A stretch of 64,000 bases of DNA from Desulfobulbaceae bacterium (GTDB lineage: Bacteria; Desulfobacterota; Desulfobulbia; Desulfobulbales; Desulfobulbaceae), in assembly GCA_003508005.1 (NCBI GenBank), contig DNUE01000017.1, positions 741 to 64,740 on the forward strand. The letters run 5' to 3'. How positions within the stretch are numbered: the first letter of the stretch is position 1; each line of letters starts with the position of its first letter. Below the pieces are notes generated by a model. It was given only the letters and a program-made list of their open reading frames with translations. It made no database searches and was not told where the DNA came from. The translations under genes and the position numbers were made by a program. Of this stretch, positions 35,934 to 44,340 are shown piece by piece.

Positions 35934-37718
35934 TCATCGGGTATGCTGCCGGACCAGCTGTTCAATATCATCCCGGCTAATGGTTTCCTTTTCCAGCAGG
36001 GCATTGGCCATGGCGTCGAGGATGGTCCGGTGCTCTATCAAGATATTTTTTGCCCGGTCATAGGCGGCGCTGACCAGCTTTTTGACTTCGGCGTCAATGA
36101 TCTGGGCTGTCGCCTCGCTCATAATCTGGCCGGCCTGCCCCCGCATTGGGTCGGAGGGCCGGAAGGTTAGAGTGCCAACCACGTCGCTCATTCCCCATTC
36201 GCAGACCATCCGCCGGGCAATGTCCGAAACCCGTTCGATGTCGTTGCCGGCGCCGGTGGTGACTTCGTTGAAGACGATTTCTTCGGCCAGCCTCCCGCCC
36301 AGCAGGGTGCAGAGATTACTGGCGAGGAAGGTTTTGTCCTGGGAATATTTTTCTTCCTGCGGCAGCTGCATGGTCAGGCCCAGTGCCCTGCCTCGGGGGA
36401 TGATGGTCACCTTGTGCACCGGGTCGGCGCCGGGCAGCATCCAGGCGACCAGGGCGTGGCCGGCCTCGTGAAAGGCGGTCACCCGTTTTTCCTTCTCAGT
36501 GATGATCAGGGAGCGGCGCTCCGCTCCCATCATCACCTTGTCTTTGGCCTGTTCCAGAATCGACATGGTGACGGTCGGCTTGCCAACCCTGGTGGCCAGC
36601 AGGGCTGCCTCGTTGACCACGCTGGCCAACTGCGCGCCGGAAAAACCGGGAGTGGCCTTGGCCATGGTTGACCAGTTTACATCCTCACCGGCCTTGATTT
36701 TTTTGGCATGTACCCGGAGAATTTTCTCCCGGCCGGCCATATCGGGCAGGGGCACGAGCACCTGCCGGTCGAAACGGCCCGGTCGCAGCAGGGCGGGATC
36801 AAGGATATCCTGCCGGTTGGTGGCCGCGATCACGATCACATGGTCATTGACCTCAAAGCCGTCCATCTCCACCAGCAGCTGGTTGAGGGTCTGTTCTCGC
36901 TCGTCGTTGCCACCGCCCCCGGAGGCGCTGCGGTGACGGCCTACCGCGTCAATCTCATCGATAAAAATAATACATGGAGCATTTTTTTTCCCCACCAGGA
37001 AGAGGTCCCGGACCCGGGAGGCACCGATGCCCACATACATTTCCACGAAGTTGGAGCCGCTGATGGAATAAAAGGGAACGCCGGCCTCTCCGGCAATGGC
37101 CTTGGCGAGGAGGGTTTTACCGGTGCCGGGCTCTCCGTAGAGCAGGACGCCGGCGGGGATTCGGGCCCCGGCCTCGGTGAATTTCTCGGGATTTTTGAGA
37201 AAGTCCACGATCTCCGACACTTCTTCCTTTGCCTCGTCGATGCCGGCCACATCATCGAAGGTGATCTCAGGATGCTGGGTATCCACCAGTTGGGCACGGC
37301 TCTTGCCGAAGGCCATGGCCTTGCCGCCGCCGCCGGCAGCACCGCTGCGCTGCATGAAAAAGAACCAGAAGATGATGAGGAGGACGAAGGGAATCCAGGA
37401 GAGAAAGGTCTGCATGAACCAGTGCGGTTTCTGTTCCTCTGTGACTTCGAGGTTTACCCCTGCTCCCAGCAATTGGTTGACCACTTCATTTTGAGGAGGG
37501 AGCACGGTTTTGAATCTCTTGTTCTCGGAGGTTACCCAAGTGATAGTGTTGTTTTTGATACGGACCGTGGAGAGGTGTCCTTCATTCAGCATAGTGAGGA
37601 ATTCGTTGTAGCGCACGGAAGTGTAATCATCCGGAGACTTTTTGAGCTGGGTCAGGATCAAAAAACCAACAAGGGAGATGATCAACCAGATGGCAAGGTT
37701 TTTATAGAAATGATTCAC
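35934..37718 (-). CDS. ftsH: ATP-dependent zinc metalloprotease FtsH
   Basis: The 594-residue membrane AAA+ protease has two N-terminal helices (about 8-25 and 107-124) flanking a periplasmic domain. Walker A is GEPGTGKT and Walker B IIFIDEIDAVG. The pore loop reads FVEMYVGIGASRVRDLF, with Tyr where most FtsH have Phe. SRH is ATNRQDILDPALLRPGRFDR and the zinc site is HEAGH. It degrades membrane and cytosolic proteins. The start codon is GTG (37716-37718), preceded by GGAGGAGG. A sigma-54-like promoter lies about 270 bp upstream. Confidence 0.97.
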   Translation of the reverse strand: MNHFYKNLAIWLIISLVGFLILTQLKKSPDDYTSVRYNEFLTMLNEGHLSTVRIKNNTITWVTSENKRFKTVLPPQNEVVNQLLGAGVNLEVTEEQKPHWFMQTFLSWIPFVLLIIFWFFFMQRSGAAGGGGKAMAFGKSRAQLVDTQHPEITFDDVAGIDEAKEEVSEIVDFLKNPEKFTEAGARIPAGVLLYGEPGTGKTLLAKAIAGEAGVPFYSISGSNFVEMYVGIGASRVRDLFLVGKKNAPCIIFIDEIDAVGRHRSASGGGGNDEREQTLNQLLVEMDGFEVNDHVIVIAATNRQDILDPALLRPGRFDRQVLVPLPDMAGREKILRVHAKKIKAGEDVNWSTMAKATPGFSGAQLASVVNEAALLATRVGKPTVTMSILEQAKDKVMMGAERRSLIITEKEKRVTAFHEAGHALVAWMLPGADPVHKVTIIPRGRALGLTMQLPQEEKYSQDKTFLASNLCTLLGGRLAEEIVFNEVTTGAGNDIERVSDIARRMVCEWGMSDVVGTLTFRPSDPMRGQAGQIMSEATAQIIDAEVKKLVSAAYDRAKNILIEHRTILDAMANALLEKETISRDDIEQLVRQHTR

Positions 37719-37986
37719 GTCCTCCTCCAGGGGGGATTGAGTTGCCGGATGGACAGTATCTTGGCACGGATGTGCCGCTTGCCTATCAACCGGGAGAATT
37801 AAACATGATTGCGTTGAGATACCATAAATCGCGGGAAAGGTAAAGCTGGGGAAGGCAAAGGGGGCTCCCTTTCAGATTAAAGAAGGGAAACTTCCTGCAA
37901 AGGTTCGGCTCCGGAGCCGCCACTCCGGAGCCTGGACAAGCTGACTCGTTTGTTGGCATTATCTTGTTGAGCAGCTATCCACAAAT

Positions 37987-38005
37987 GAGCACAAATCGTG
38001 CCAAA
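37987..38005 (-). promoter_or_regulatory. Sigma-54-type promoter directed toward ftsH
   Basis: On the minus strand TTTGGCACGATTTGTGCTC has GG and GC separated by exactly 10 bp and a consensus TTGGCACG -24 element; the -12 element is GTGCT instead of TTGCW. Initiation would give a 5' leader of about 255 nt before the ftsH GTG, including the hairpin at 37907-37932. Confidence 0.5.
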
Positions 38006-38125
38006 TTGTATAATTGAATGCGGTTTTTTGCCTTTGTATTCAATAAGTAATTGATATTATATTATATAATTTATTTATTGGAAATATGGAATCGGTATGC
38101 GCCCATTTGGAAGCAGAGCGCTTCA

Positions 38126-38175
38126 TTGGATCAAAATAATCCCAAAAAAATTTTATATGGCGTATTTTGATCCAA
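38126..38175. promoter_or_regulatory. Perfect 13-bp inverted repeat, candidate operator/enhancer site
   Basis: TTGGATCAAAATA (38126-38138) is mirrored exactly at 38163-38175, 24 nt apart. The right arm lies inside GGCGTATTTTGATCCAA (38159-38175), which matches 15 of 17 bases at 44827-44843 upstream of the second NrfD cassette. Confidence 0.6.
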
Positions 38176-38380
38176 GGAAAAATGTTTGTGGCCATTTCCT
38201 TTGATGTGGGGTTATGGAGGAGAGCGGTCGTTAGTGACTGGGGTGGCTGTAAATTTAACATAATGAATTAATTGAAAAATTTATGGGAAATATCAATTTC
38301 CAGTTTTGAGGTTATTTTGGTTTTAGGGGAAGGGGAAAATAAAAAAGTGAGGTTTTTGAATTTTTTTTTATTTGTTTTTC

Positions 38381-38408
38381 TTGACAACGAAAATATTTTT
38401 TTGATAAA
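38381..38408 (+). promoter_or_regulatory. Possible sigma-70 promoter for NrfD cassette 1
   Basis: TTGACA (38381-38386), a 16-bp spacer and GATAAA (38403-38408) precede the 38-residue gene by about 145 bp. The -10 match is modest in an AT-rich context. Confidence 0.35.
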
Positions 38409-38553
38409 TGAAAAACAATCACAGCAGATAAATTATAAATCAAAATTTATAACTCAATCGCCAAAAAGGAGGTAAGGGCAAAACGACGGACCGATGGTCA
38501 TCCGCCATATGAAAATCGGTCAATAGATTTCGTACACATTGGAGGACAAGCAA

Positions 38554-38670
38554 ATGGAAGGGATCGTGTTTCTCGTTTGTTGGCTAGGTGGTGCTGCTCT
38601 CCATACCCTGTTTGATCTCAAGGTCAAACCGGCTGTCCAGGCCGTCAGGGAAGAAAGCGATTATTCCTAG
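38554..38670 (+). CDS. 38-residue single-span membrane peptide of NrfD cassette 1
   Basis: An ATG at 38554 is preceded by GGAGG with an 8-nt spacer. The product (MEGIVFLVCWLGGAALHTLF, then DLKVKPAVQAVREESDYS) has one hydrophobic span in its first 20 residues and a charged tail. It is too short for routine gene callers. Its location 73 bp before an NrfD-type gene, matched by another small membrane protein before the second NrfD gene, suggests an accessory subunit of the membrane complex. No homologous family is recognised. Confidence 0.6.
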   Translation: MEGIVFLVCWLGGAALHTLFDLKVKPAVQAVREESDYS

Positions 38671-38743
38671 CGCACATTTCGAAATTGGTTAAACCAAACG
38701 GATTTTGGTATTCACTTTCTTGGTATCTAAGGAGGGTAGTCAC

Positions 38744-39937
38744 ATGGACAATATCTTAGCGAAAGTAATTCCCCAGGAAGGGGGGTTGGCAGGAACTTCT
38801 TCAGCAGGGTACAATGCGGCCATCGCATTATCCGGCCTTCTTGCCCTGGTGGGCATCGCCTTCGGCGTCCACACCTTTTTTGTCGGTCATGAACATGCGT
38901 ACGGCGTGACCAGGGAAGTCCCCTGGGGGCTCCTGATCGCTGTCTATGTTTTTTTCGTCGTCTCCTCAACCGGCCTGTGTCTGGTTTCTTCCATCGGCCA
39001 TGTGTTTAACGTGGAGGCCTTCAAACCGATAGCTAAGCGTTCGGTGTTTCTCGCAATTGTTACCATCGTCGCGGGTTTTGTCGTCATCGCTTTTGAGATT
39101 GAGATCCCCTGGCGGATGGCCATCTATAACGTCATCTCCCCAAACCCCACCTCGAATATCTGGTGGATGGGGACCCTGTACGGCGCCTATCTTTTTTTCA
39201 TGCTGATCGAGTTCGCGCTACTGCAGATGGAGAAGCATAGGGAGGCCGGTATGTTTGGTCTCATGGGCGTGATCGCCGGTGTCGCCGCCCACTCAAATCT
39301 GGGTGCGGTATTCGGATTGCTGAATACCCGCGAATTCTGGCATGGTCCCTATATGCCCATCTACTTCATCGCCTCGGCGATGATGTCAGGCTGTGCCCTG
39401 GTTATCTTTTTTCACTGGCTTGCCTACAAGAGCAATGGCTGGCAGATGAGCAAGGAACTTGAGCGTTCGCTGCAGACCGTCGCCAAACTCGGCGCCCTGC
39501 TGTACGCGGTCATCTTGTTCTTTACCACCTGGAAGATCATCTCGGGGGTCACGGGCCAGCCTCCGGGAAAATACGAGGCCATGCAGGCCATCCTCACCGG
39601 TCCCTTTGCCGTGAATTTCTGGATTGGCGAGATTGCCATGGGCCTGATCATTCCCTTCGTCATCATCCTGGCCGTGCGCGCCCGGAATTTGACCGCGCTG
39701 TTCATCGCCTCTGCTTCCAGCATCATCGGCATCTTTATCATGCGCTATGACCTGGTGGTGGTCGGCATGTTGGTGCCGCACTTCCATAACCTGAATATCG
39801 TGGGTCAGCCACACCTGTTCCCCTATGCGCCCACACTGCATGAGTGGATGATAACTCTGGGCGGCGTCGGCCTCTGCGCGATGCTGTTCCTGATGGGCGA
39901 GCGGTTGTTCCGCGGCCATCTGTCCGAGAGTCATTAA
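38744..39937 (+). CDS. NrfD/PsrC-type membrane subunit, paralog 1
   Basis: The 397-residue integral membrane protein has about ten hydrophobic helices. Motifs such as TREVPWGLLIAVYVFFVVSS, IPWRMAIYNVISPNPTSNIW and the late LHEWMITLGGVGLCAMLFLM place it in the NrfD/polysulfide reductase membrane-subunit family. Such subunits exchange electrons with menaquinone for partner iron-sulfur and haem proteins. It lacks signs of haem ligation by CxxCH. AAGGAGGG lies upstream of ATG 38744, so that start is preferred to 38705. A close paralog lies at 45366. No molybdopterin subunit is encoded beside it; a hairpin and a MerR-type gene follow. Confidence 0.9.
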   Translation: MDNILAKVIPQEGGLAGTSSAGYNAAIALSGLLALVGIAFGVHTFFVGHEHAYGVTREVPWGLLIAVYVFFVVSSTGLCLVSSIGHVFNVEAFKPIAKRSVFLAIVTIVAGFVVIAFEIEIPWRMAIYNVISPNPTSNIWWMGTLYGAYLFFMLIEFALLQMEKHREAGMFGLMGVIAGVAAHSNLGAVFGLLNTREFWHGPYMPIYFIASAMMSGCALVIFFHWLAYKSNGWQMSKELERSLQTVAKLGALLYAVILFFTTWKIISGVTGQPPGKYEAMQAILTGPFAVNFWIGEIAMGLIIPFVIILAVRARNLTALFIASASSIIGIFIMRYDLVVVGMLVPHFHNLNIVGQPHLFPYAPTLHEWMITLGGVGLCAMLFLMGERLFRGHLSESH

Positions 39938-39947
39938 GATGGATTCT

Positions 39948-39972
39948 ACCCGGAGGGTTTTTTCCTCCGGGT
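39948..39972 (+). terminator. Hairpin between nrfD paralog 1 and its MerR gene
   Basis: A perfect 9-bp stem ACCCGGAGG/CCTCCGGGT has a GTTTTTT loop but no downstream T-run. It is a probable attenuator or RNA-processing element that lowers expression of the regulator; the second cassette has a hairpin at the same place. Confidence 0.55.
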
Positions 39973-39997
39973 TATCTTCCGCAACAGGAGAACAGGA

Positions 39998-40441
39998 ATG
40001 GCCAGAAGGAAACCAGAAATAATGCCGATGCGGCCGGATGTTCCGGTATACCCGATAGGTGTTGCGGCAAGGCTGCTCGGGGTTCATCCCCGCACCTTGC
40101 GGATCTACGAGAATGAAGGGCTGATTCAGCCGACCCATGTCGGCGCCAGGAGATTGTTCTCGATGAACGATATCCAGTGGATCAAGTGCCTGCGCTCGTA
40201 CATTCATGACGAGGGGATCAGTATCCCGGGCCTGAAAAAGTTGCTCAGCCTTGTCCCCTGCTGGGAGGTAGCCAGCTGTCCGCCGGAGGTGTACGAGCAC
40301 TGCCGGGCAAGGGTTGACCGTGCAGCAGCGAAAACACTTCACATTGTGGGTGACGAAGCAGCGGCTCGCGAGGCCAAGGAAACCGACCGGGAAAAAAGAA
40401 AGACAGCAACGCAAAAAAAAAAGCAACAATTCTCTGGTTAG
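39998..40441 (+). CDS. MerR-type regulator with four conserved cysteines, paralog 1
   Basis: The 147-residue protein has a MerR/HspR-like winged helix (VAARLLGVHPRTLRIYENEGLI, residues 22-43) and a short effector part. Cys64, Cys88, Cys94 and Cys102 (SLVPCWEVASCPPEVYEHC) recur in the paralog at 46628 with identical spacing, C-x23-C-x5-C-x7-C. Four such cysteines suggest an iron-sulfur cluster or metal sensor. The C-terminal tail is Lys/Glu-rich and absent from the paralog. The gene is the last of NrfD cassette 1, so it may control its own operon. A strong terminator follows. Confidence 0.8.
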   Translation: MARRKPEIMPMRPDVPVYPIGVAARLLGVHPRTLRIYENEGLIQPTHVGARRLFSMNDIQWIKCLRSYIHDEGISIPGLKKLLSLVPCWEVASCPPEVYEHCRARVDRAAAKTLHIVGDEAAAREAKETDREKRKTATQKKKQQFSG

Positions 40442-40579
40442 GGCGTTTAAGAAAGACCAGGGAGGCCGTAGCGCAGCAGGCAGTAGGCCAGTGATTATCT
40501 GGCCGCGAGAATGGCGGCGATCCGCCGTTTGAGTCTGCGGGCAAGCTCAGCTTGTCTTTGAGGGGCACTTGATAATTAA

Positions 40580-40621
40580 GGGGGGGAGACGGCTTCAGCC
40601 GACTCCCCCCCCCCTTTTTTT
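40580..40621 (+). terminator. Strong intrinsic terminator of NrfD cassette 1
   Basis: A long stem with a GGGGGGGAG/CTCCCCCCC base (40580-40588 with 40603-40611) and an inner CGGCT/AGCCG arm is followed by a run of T residues from 40615. Confidence 0.9.
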
Positions 40622-40641
40622 CGTATTGTTTTGTTCTTTTG

Positions 40642-42354
40642 TCAGTCCTGTCCCAGGTCGTCCATACAGGGCTGGTTCAGGTTGTATTTGCTGAGCTTGC
40701 GGCGCAGGGTATCCTTGGAAATGCCAAGCTCCTCGCAGGTGGCAGATTTCTTCCAGCTGTTTTTTTCCAGGGCGAGAAATATCGCCTGCTTTTCAATTTC
40801 ATCCAGAGTCTGTGGGCGCACAGGGCAGGCTTCTGTTTCCGGTTCCGGAAGCTGGGGCACGGCGTTGAAGGGATCGGGAAGGTGCTGGGGCAGGATATAG
40901 CCACCGTCACAGAGAATGAAGGCGTACTCGATGATGTTTTTCAGTTCCCTGATGTTGCCGGGAAAATTATGGTTCATGAGGATGTTCAGGGCGGAGGTGG
41001 AAATGCCGACTATATCCTTTGCTTGCTGCGCACTTAACTCCATGATCAACTGGTCGACCAGTTGGGGGATGTCCTCCTTGCGTTCCCGCAGGGGGGGGAG
41101 ATAAATCATCACTACATTGAGCCGGTAGTAAAGGTCTTCGCGGAATTTTCCCACCTGGACCAGGTTCTGCAAGTCACGGTTGGTGGCGGTGATGATCCTG
41201 ACATCGGTCTTTGTCGGGGTGTTTGAGCCCAGCGGTTCATAGACTTTTTCCTGGAGAACTCGCAACAGCTTGACCTGGATGGACTGGGGGACGTCGCCGA
41301 TCTCATCGAGGAAAAGGACGCCTCCTTCGGCGGCGGCAAAACGCCCTTCCTTGTCCTTGCGCGCATCAGTGAAGGCGCCTGCCTTGTAGCCGAAGAGTTC
41401 GGACTCCAGGAGCGTTTCCGGCAGGGCCCCGCAGTTCACGGCCACAAAGGGCATGTCCCTGCGGTCGCTGATATGGTGCAGAGCCCTGGCAACAAGTTCC
41501 TTCCCGGTACCGCTTTCGCCGCTGATGAGAACGGTGCTCGGGCTAGCGGCCACCTCCGGCAAGATGGCGAACAGGCGCTGCATTGCATTGCTGTTGGAGA
41601 CCATCTGCGCAAAACTGAATTTTTTACTCAATTGGGTGCGCAGGGTGGCTAGGCCGGTAAGTTCGCGGAAGATTTCCACTCCGCCGATGATGTTGCCGTC
41701 CAGATCTGTCAGGGGCGAGGCGCTGATGCTGATGGGGATTTTTTCTCCGTCCCGGCTTTGGAGGGTAATGGACCTGTTGGCAACGGCCCGCCCAGTGTAC
41801 AGGCTTTCGGCGATGGCGCAGTTTTTGCCGCAGATACTTGCGTGGAACACTTCGCTGCACCGCTTTCCGACTGCCTGGGCCGCCGGCCAACCGGTAATGA
41901 CTTCGGCCGCCCTGTTGAACGAGGTGATGGTCCAGTTCCGGTCAATGGTGAAGACGCCATCGGCCATGCTGTTCAGGGTAAGTCGCTGGAGATGGGGCAG
42001 ATCGGTGGAATCACTCAGGCTGAGGAGGGCGCCCTCGGTTGTGCGGCCGGGGCCAGGCAGAGGCAGGAGTGTTGCCACCATGGGTCTGGGATTGCCGCCC
42101 CAGGGGTCGCCAAGGAGAAGGGGGATATCGTTGATCACTTTGCCCTCGCACACCGGTTCGCGATGTGCGAGCAGGCGCGCAAAATCTTCCTGCTCAGGGA
42201 ATACCTCGCTGATCAACCTGCCGGCCAGACGGTCCGCGGACTTGCCGGTCAGTTCCTCGGCCAGCCGGTTGGCAGCGACTATGCGCCAATTCTGGTCAAG
42301 GTGAAAGACAGCGGCCGGATAGGCCGGTATTGCGTCGGTAAGGTTAGAATTCAT
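40642..42354 (-). CDS. PAS-domain sigma-54-dependent transcriptional activator
   Basis: The 570-residue regulator contains two PAS domains (about 1-110 and 115-235), an AAA+ domain (about 255-490) and a Fis-type HTH (about 520-560, KSATCEELGISKDTLRRKLS). Walker A is GESGTGKE and Walker B GVLFLDEIGD. The sigma-54 contact loop reads GAFTDA instead of GAFTGA, a variant I believe occurs in related PAS activators. The second PAS contains SICGKNCAIAES, a possible redox-active Cys pair. It has no receiver domain, so signals probably enter through PAS. It lies between the two NrfD cassettes on the opposite strand, and the sigma-54 promoter at 45006 is its obvious candidate target. Confidence 0.9.
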   Translation of the reverse strand: MNSNLTDAIPAYPAAVFHLDQNWRIVAANRLAEELTGKSADRLAGRLISEVFPEQEDFARLLAHREPVCEGKVINDIPLLLGDPWGGNPRPMVATLLPLPGPGRTTEGALLSLSDSTDLPHLQRLTLNSMADGVFTIDRNWTITSFNRAAEVITGWPAAQAVGKRCSEVFHASICGKNCAIAESLYTGRAVANRSITLQSRDGEKIPISISASPLTDLDGNIIGGVEIFRELTGLATLRTQLSKKFSFAQMVSNSNAMQRLFAILPEVAASPSTVLISGESGTGKELVARALHHISDRRDMPFVAVNCGALPETLLESELFGYKAGAFTDARKDKEGRFAAAEGGVLFLDEIGDVPQSIQVKLLRVLQEKVYEPLGSNTPTKTDVRIITATNRDLQNLVQVGKFREDLYYRLNVVMIYLPPLRERKEDIPQLVDQLIMELSAQQAKDIVGISTSALNILMNHNFPGNIRELKNIIEYAFILCDGGYILPQHLPDPFNAVPQLPEPETEACPVRPQTLDEIEKQAIFLALEKNSWKKSATCEELGISKDTLRRKLSKYNLNQPCMDDLGQD

Positions 42355-42585
42355 ATCACCTGCCTGCATGGGAGCGTTATTGTCAGTGTATCCCCTTGAG
42401 GGGAACCGGTCAAGATGGGAGGCTATGGAAATGAAACCCCACGGAGCAGTTCGGGAAGGGGGCTTTTATTTCCGGCAGGCTTCGGCTCACGTTGCTGTTC
42501 CCGTCTGCAATGCGTCCGCGAAAAAAATGATCTGAAGTTCCGTTAAAATTGTGTCGTTGCGGAACCTTGGAAAATACTTCTATGC

Positions 42586-42614
42586 TTGCAATTTGCAGGC
42601 GTTTAAGGTAAAAT
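42586..42614 (+). promoter_or_regulatory. Sigma-70 promoter of the ferredoxin-cytochrome operon
   Basis: TTGCAA (42586-42591), a 17-bp spacer and TAAAAT (42609-42614, five of six consensus bases) lie about 110 bp before the ferredoxin start. Confidence 0.55.
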
Positions 42615-42629
42615 ATTTCCCTATATATT

Positions 42630-42647
42630 TGAATGAATGGTCATTCA
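42630..42647. promoter_or_regulatory. Palindromic operator candidate, TetR-type
   Basis: TGAATGA (42630-42636) and TCATTCA (42641-42647) form a perfect 7-bp inverted repeat with a 4-bp spacer just downstream of the predicted transcription start. The form resembles TetR-family operators. No TetR gene is in the window. Confidence 0.5.
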
Positions 42648-42722
42648 GTGGCAGGAGGCCCGGTTCCGGGCACTCGGGTCACGGTCCGGTATACTTATTA
42701 TTTTTTAATTTGGGAGAAAGGA

Positions 42723-43481
42723 ATGAATATTCAGGAGTTGGAAAAGCTCCGGGACGAGGGCGCCGAGTCGGTTTCCTCCTTTGAGCGGAGAAGGTTTCTG
42801 CAGGCGGGGCTGGCAATCACTGGCGTATTTCTCGGCGGGACGGTGCTGTCGTTGGCCTCGACACGCAATGCCCATGGGATTATTACCACCATGCCCGAGG
42901 AATCCAAAAAATTCCCCTTCAGTCCGCACTATTCCATGGTCATCCGACAGAACAACTGCATCGGCTGCGAGCGGTGCAAGGAGGCCTGCGTGGCGACCAA
43001 TCATGTGCCTTCTTATGGCTATCGGACAACCATCCTGGAAATTCAGCGTGAAATCGGGCCGAAGGAAACCGAGCGGATTTTTATGCCGGTGCTCTGCAAT
43101 CAATGTAACCGGCCTCCCTGTGTCCGCGTCTGCCCCACCAAGGCAACCTACAAGGACAAGATCACCGGGATCGTGATGATGGATAACAAGAAGTGCATCG
43201 GCTGCAAGACCTGCATGACCGCTTGTCCGTATAATGCCCGCTATTTTAACGAAGAGACCCGGGCCATAGACAAATGCAACTTCTGCTTTGACACCCGCCT
43301 TTCCAAAGGCGAGAAGACTACGGCGTGCTCGACCGCCTGCCCTGCAGATGTTCGTGTCTTTGGCGACCTGAGTGACACCTCCAGCAGGGTGTACAAGCTG
43401 GTCCATAAACCGGACAAGCTGGTCTGGGTTCTGCGGCCTGAAGCAGGGGCCCTGCCCAATATATTTTACATGAACGACTAA
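42723..43481 (+). CDS. Tat-exported four-cluster ferredoxin-like subunit (PsrB/NrfC type)
   Basis: The 252-residue protein begins with a twin-arginine signal (SSFERRRFLQAGLAITG), so it folds with its clusters before export to the periplasm. Four cysteine groups follow: CIGCERCKEAC, CNQCNRPPCVRVC, CIGCKTCMTAC with CP, and CNFCFD to CSTACP. This is the 16-Cys pattern of NrfC/PsrB/DmsB electron-transfer subunits that dock on NrfD-type membrane partners. GGAGAAAGG lies upstream of the ATG. It is cotranscribed with a hexaheme cytochrome and flanked by NrfD genes on both sides, but no molybdopterin catalytic subunit is present. Confidence 0.93.
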   Translation: MNIQELEKLRDEGAESVSSFERRRFLQAGLAITGVFLGGTVLSLASTRNAHGIITTMPEESKKFPFSPHYSMVIRQNNCIGCERCKEACVATNHVPSYGYRTTILEIQREIGPKETERIFMPVLCNQCNRPPCVRVCPTKATYKDKITGIVMMDNKKCIGCKTCMTACPYNARYFNEETRAIDKCNFCFDTRLSKGEKTTACSTACPADVRVFGDLSDTSSRVYKLVHKPDKLVWVLRPEAGALPNIFYMND

Positions 43482-43500
43482 CCCCGTGTGAGGTGCAGAT

Positions 43501-44214
43501 ATGAAAATGAATACAAAAATTCTATGTGCCTTTGGGGCTGCGGCCTGCGTAGGTATGCTGTTTTCGGTTGTCGGCATGGCTGATCCGCCGGCAGGTGCAT
43601 CTGCACCTGCCACGAAGGTTGAGGCCTACGACGAGGACACATACGGTCCAGAGAAAGATATTGTCTGGAACAAACCCGTACCCAGGGTGTTGTTCAGTCA
43701 CAAGATACATACCATGGATGCCGGCCTGTCCTGCGATTCCTGCCATGACGACATTTTTACCATGGAGGCTGGGGCAGCTGAAAGCAAGGAAGACTTTACC
43801 ATGGCGTCCTTTAAGGACGGCAACTACTGCGGTGCCTGCCATGACGGCAGCACCGCTTTTGATGCGAACAGCCCTGAAAAATGCGCTTCCTGTCATACTC
43901 CTCCCGGCACCATCGTTTTTACCAAGCCGGTCAAGGCCGTTGTCTTTGATCACAAAGAGCATGTAAATGACTTTGGTTTCAACTGCACCAGCTGTCATAG
44001 CGATCTCTTCAAAATGATCATTGGCGATGCCGAGAAAAATGAAAAGGAATTTATCATGGAAGCGCTGTATCAGAAGAAATACTGTGGCGCCTGCCATGAC
44101 GGCGAGCAGGCCTTTGCCTCCAATACCCGTTGCAATACCTGTCATATCGGCGTTCTGGGCTTTGACCGCATGTTCGGCAATGCCAACGCCGAAAAGGAGA
44201 AGGGGCGCCATTAA
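43501..44214 (+). CDS. Periplasmic hexaheme cytochrome, two tandem c7-type triheme domains
   Basis: The 237-residue protein has a signal peptide (cleavage near VVGMA) and six CxxCH haem motifs: CDSCH, CGACH, CASCH, then CTSCH, CGACH and CNTCH. Each set of three follows a distal-ligand motif (FSHKIH, FDHKEH), so the protein is a duplication of a c7-type triheme unit. Such cytochromes carry electrons across the periplasm. The gene begins 19 bp after the ferredoxin gene. Its domain type is the one I know as the triheme repeat associated with extracellular electron-transfer cytochromes. A long hairpin follows at 44304. Confidence 0.92.
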   Translation: MKMNTKILCAFGAAACVGMLFSVVGMADPPAGASAPATKVEAYDEDTYGPEKDIVWNKPVPRVLFSHKIHTMDAGLSCDSCHDDIFTMEAGAAESKEDFTMASFKDGNYCGACHDGSTAFDANSPEKCASCHTPPGTIVFTKPVKAVVFDHKEHVNDFGFNCTSCHSDLFKMIIGDAEKNEKEFIMEALYQKKYCGACHDGEQAFASNTRCNTCHIGVLGFDRMFGNANAEKEKGRH

Positions 44215-44303
44215 TTTCTTTGCCTCCGCTCCATTTGCATATGGGGCGCTGAACGAATAGTAAGGATGTCTGCGCCCTGATTTTCGAGGCGCTTCAGCAC
44301 CAT

Positions 44304-44340
44304 AATTCTCCGGCCGGAATTCCTTTTCGGCCGGAGAATT
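44304..44340. terminator. Hairpin after the ferredoxin-cytochrome operon
   Basis: A perfect 13-bp stem AATTCTCCGGCCG (44304-44316) pairs with 44328-44340 around an 11-nt loop. There is no clear T-run, so it may be a stability or Rho-associated structure and not a classical terminator. Confidence 0.5.

Larger units (their letters stand above)
37719..38553. other. AT-rich 0.8-kb divergent regulatory region
   Basis: No gene is recognised. From ftsH outward it holds a 10-bp hairpin (37907-37932), a sigma-54-like promoter on the minus strand (37987-38005), a 13-bp inverted repeat containing a motif shared with the second NrfD cassette (38126-38175), and a possible sigma-70 promoter (38381-38408) for the NrfD cassette. 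Confidence 0.7.
42370..42722. other. Divergent regulatory region between activator and ferredoxin operon
   Basis: No gene is seen. The part near the ferredoxin gene holds a sigma-70 promoter (42586-42614) and a TGAATGA/TCATTCA palindrome (42630-42647). I find no GG-N10-GC sigma-54 element here. Confidence 0.6.

Noticed and set aside
38497..38520. GGTCATCCGCCATATG as a fifth 80-bp element
   Set aside because: Only about 12 bases match and there is no hairpin end, so chance similarity is likely.
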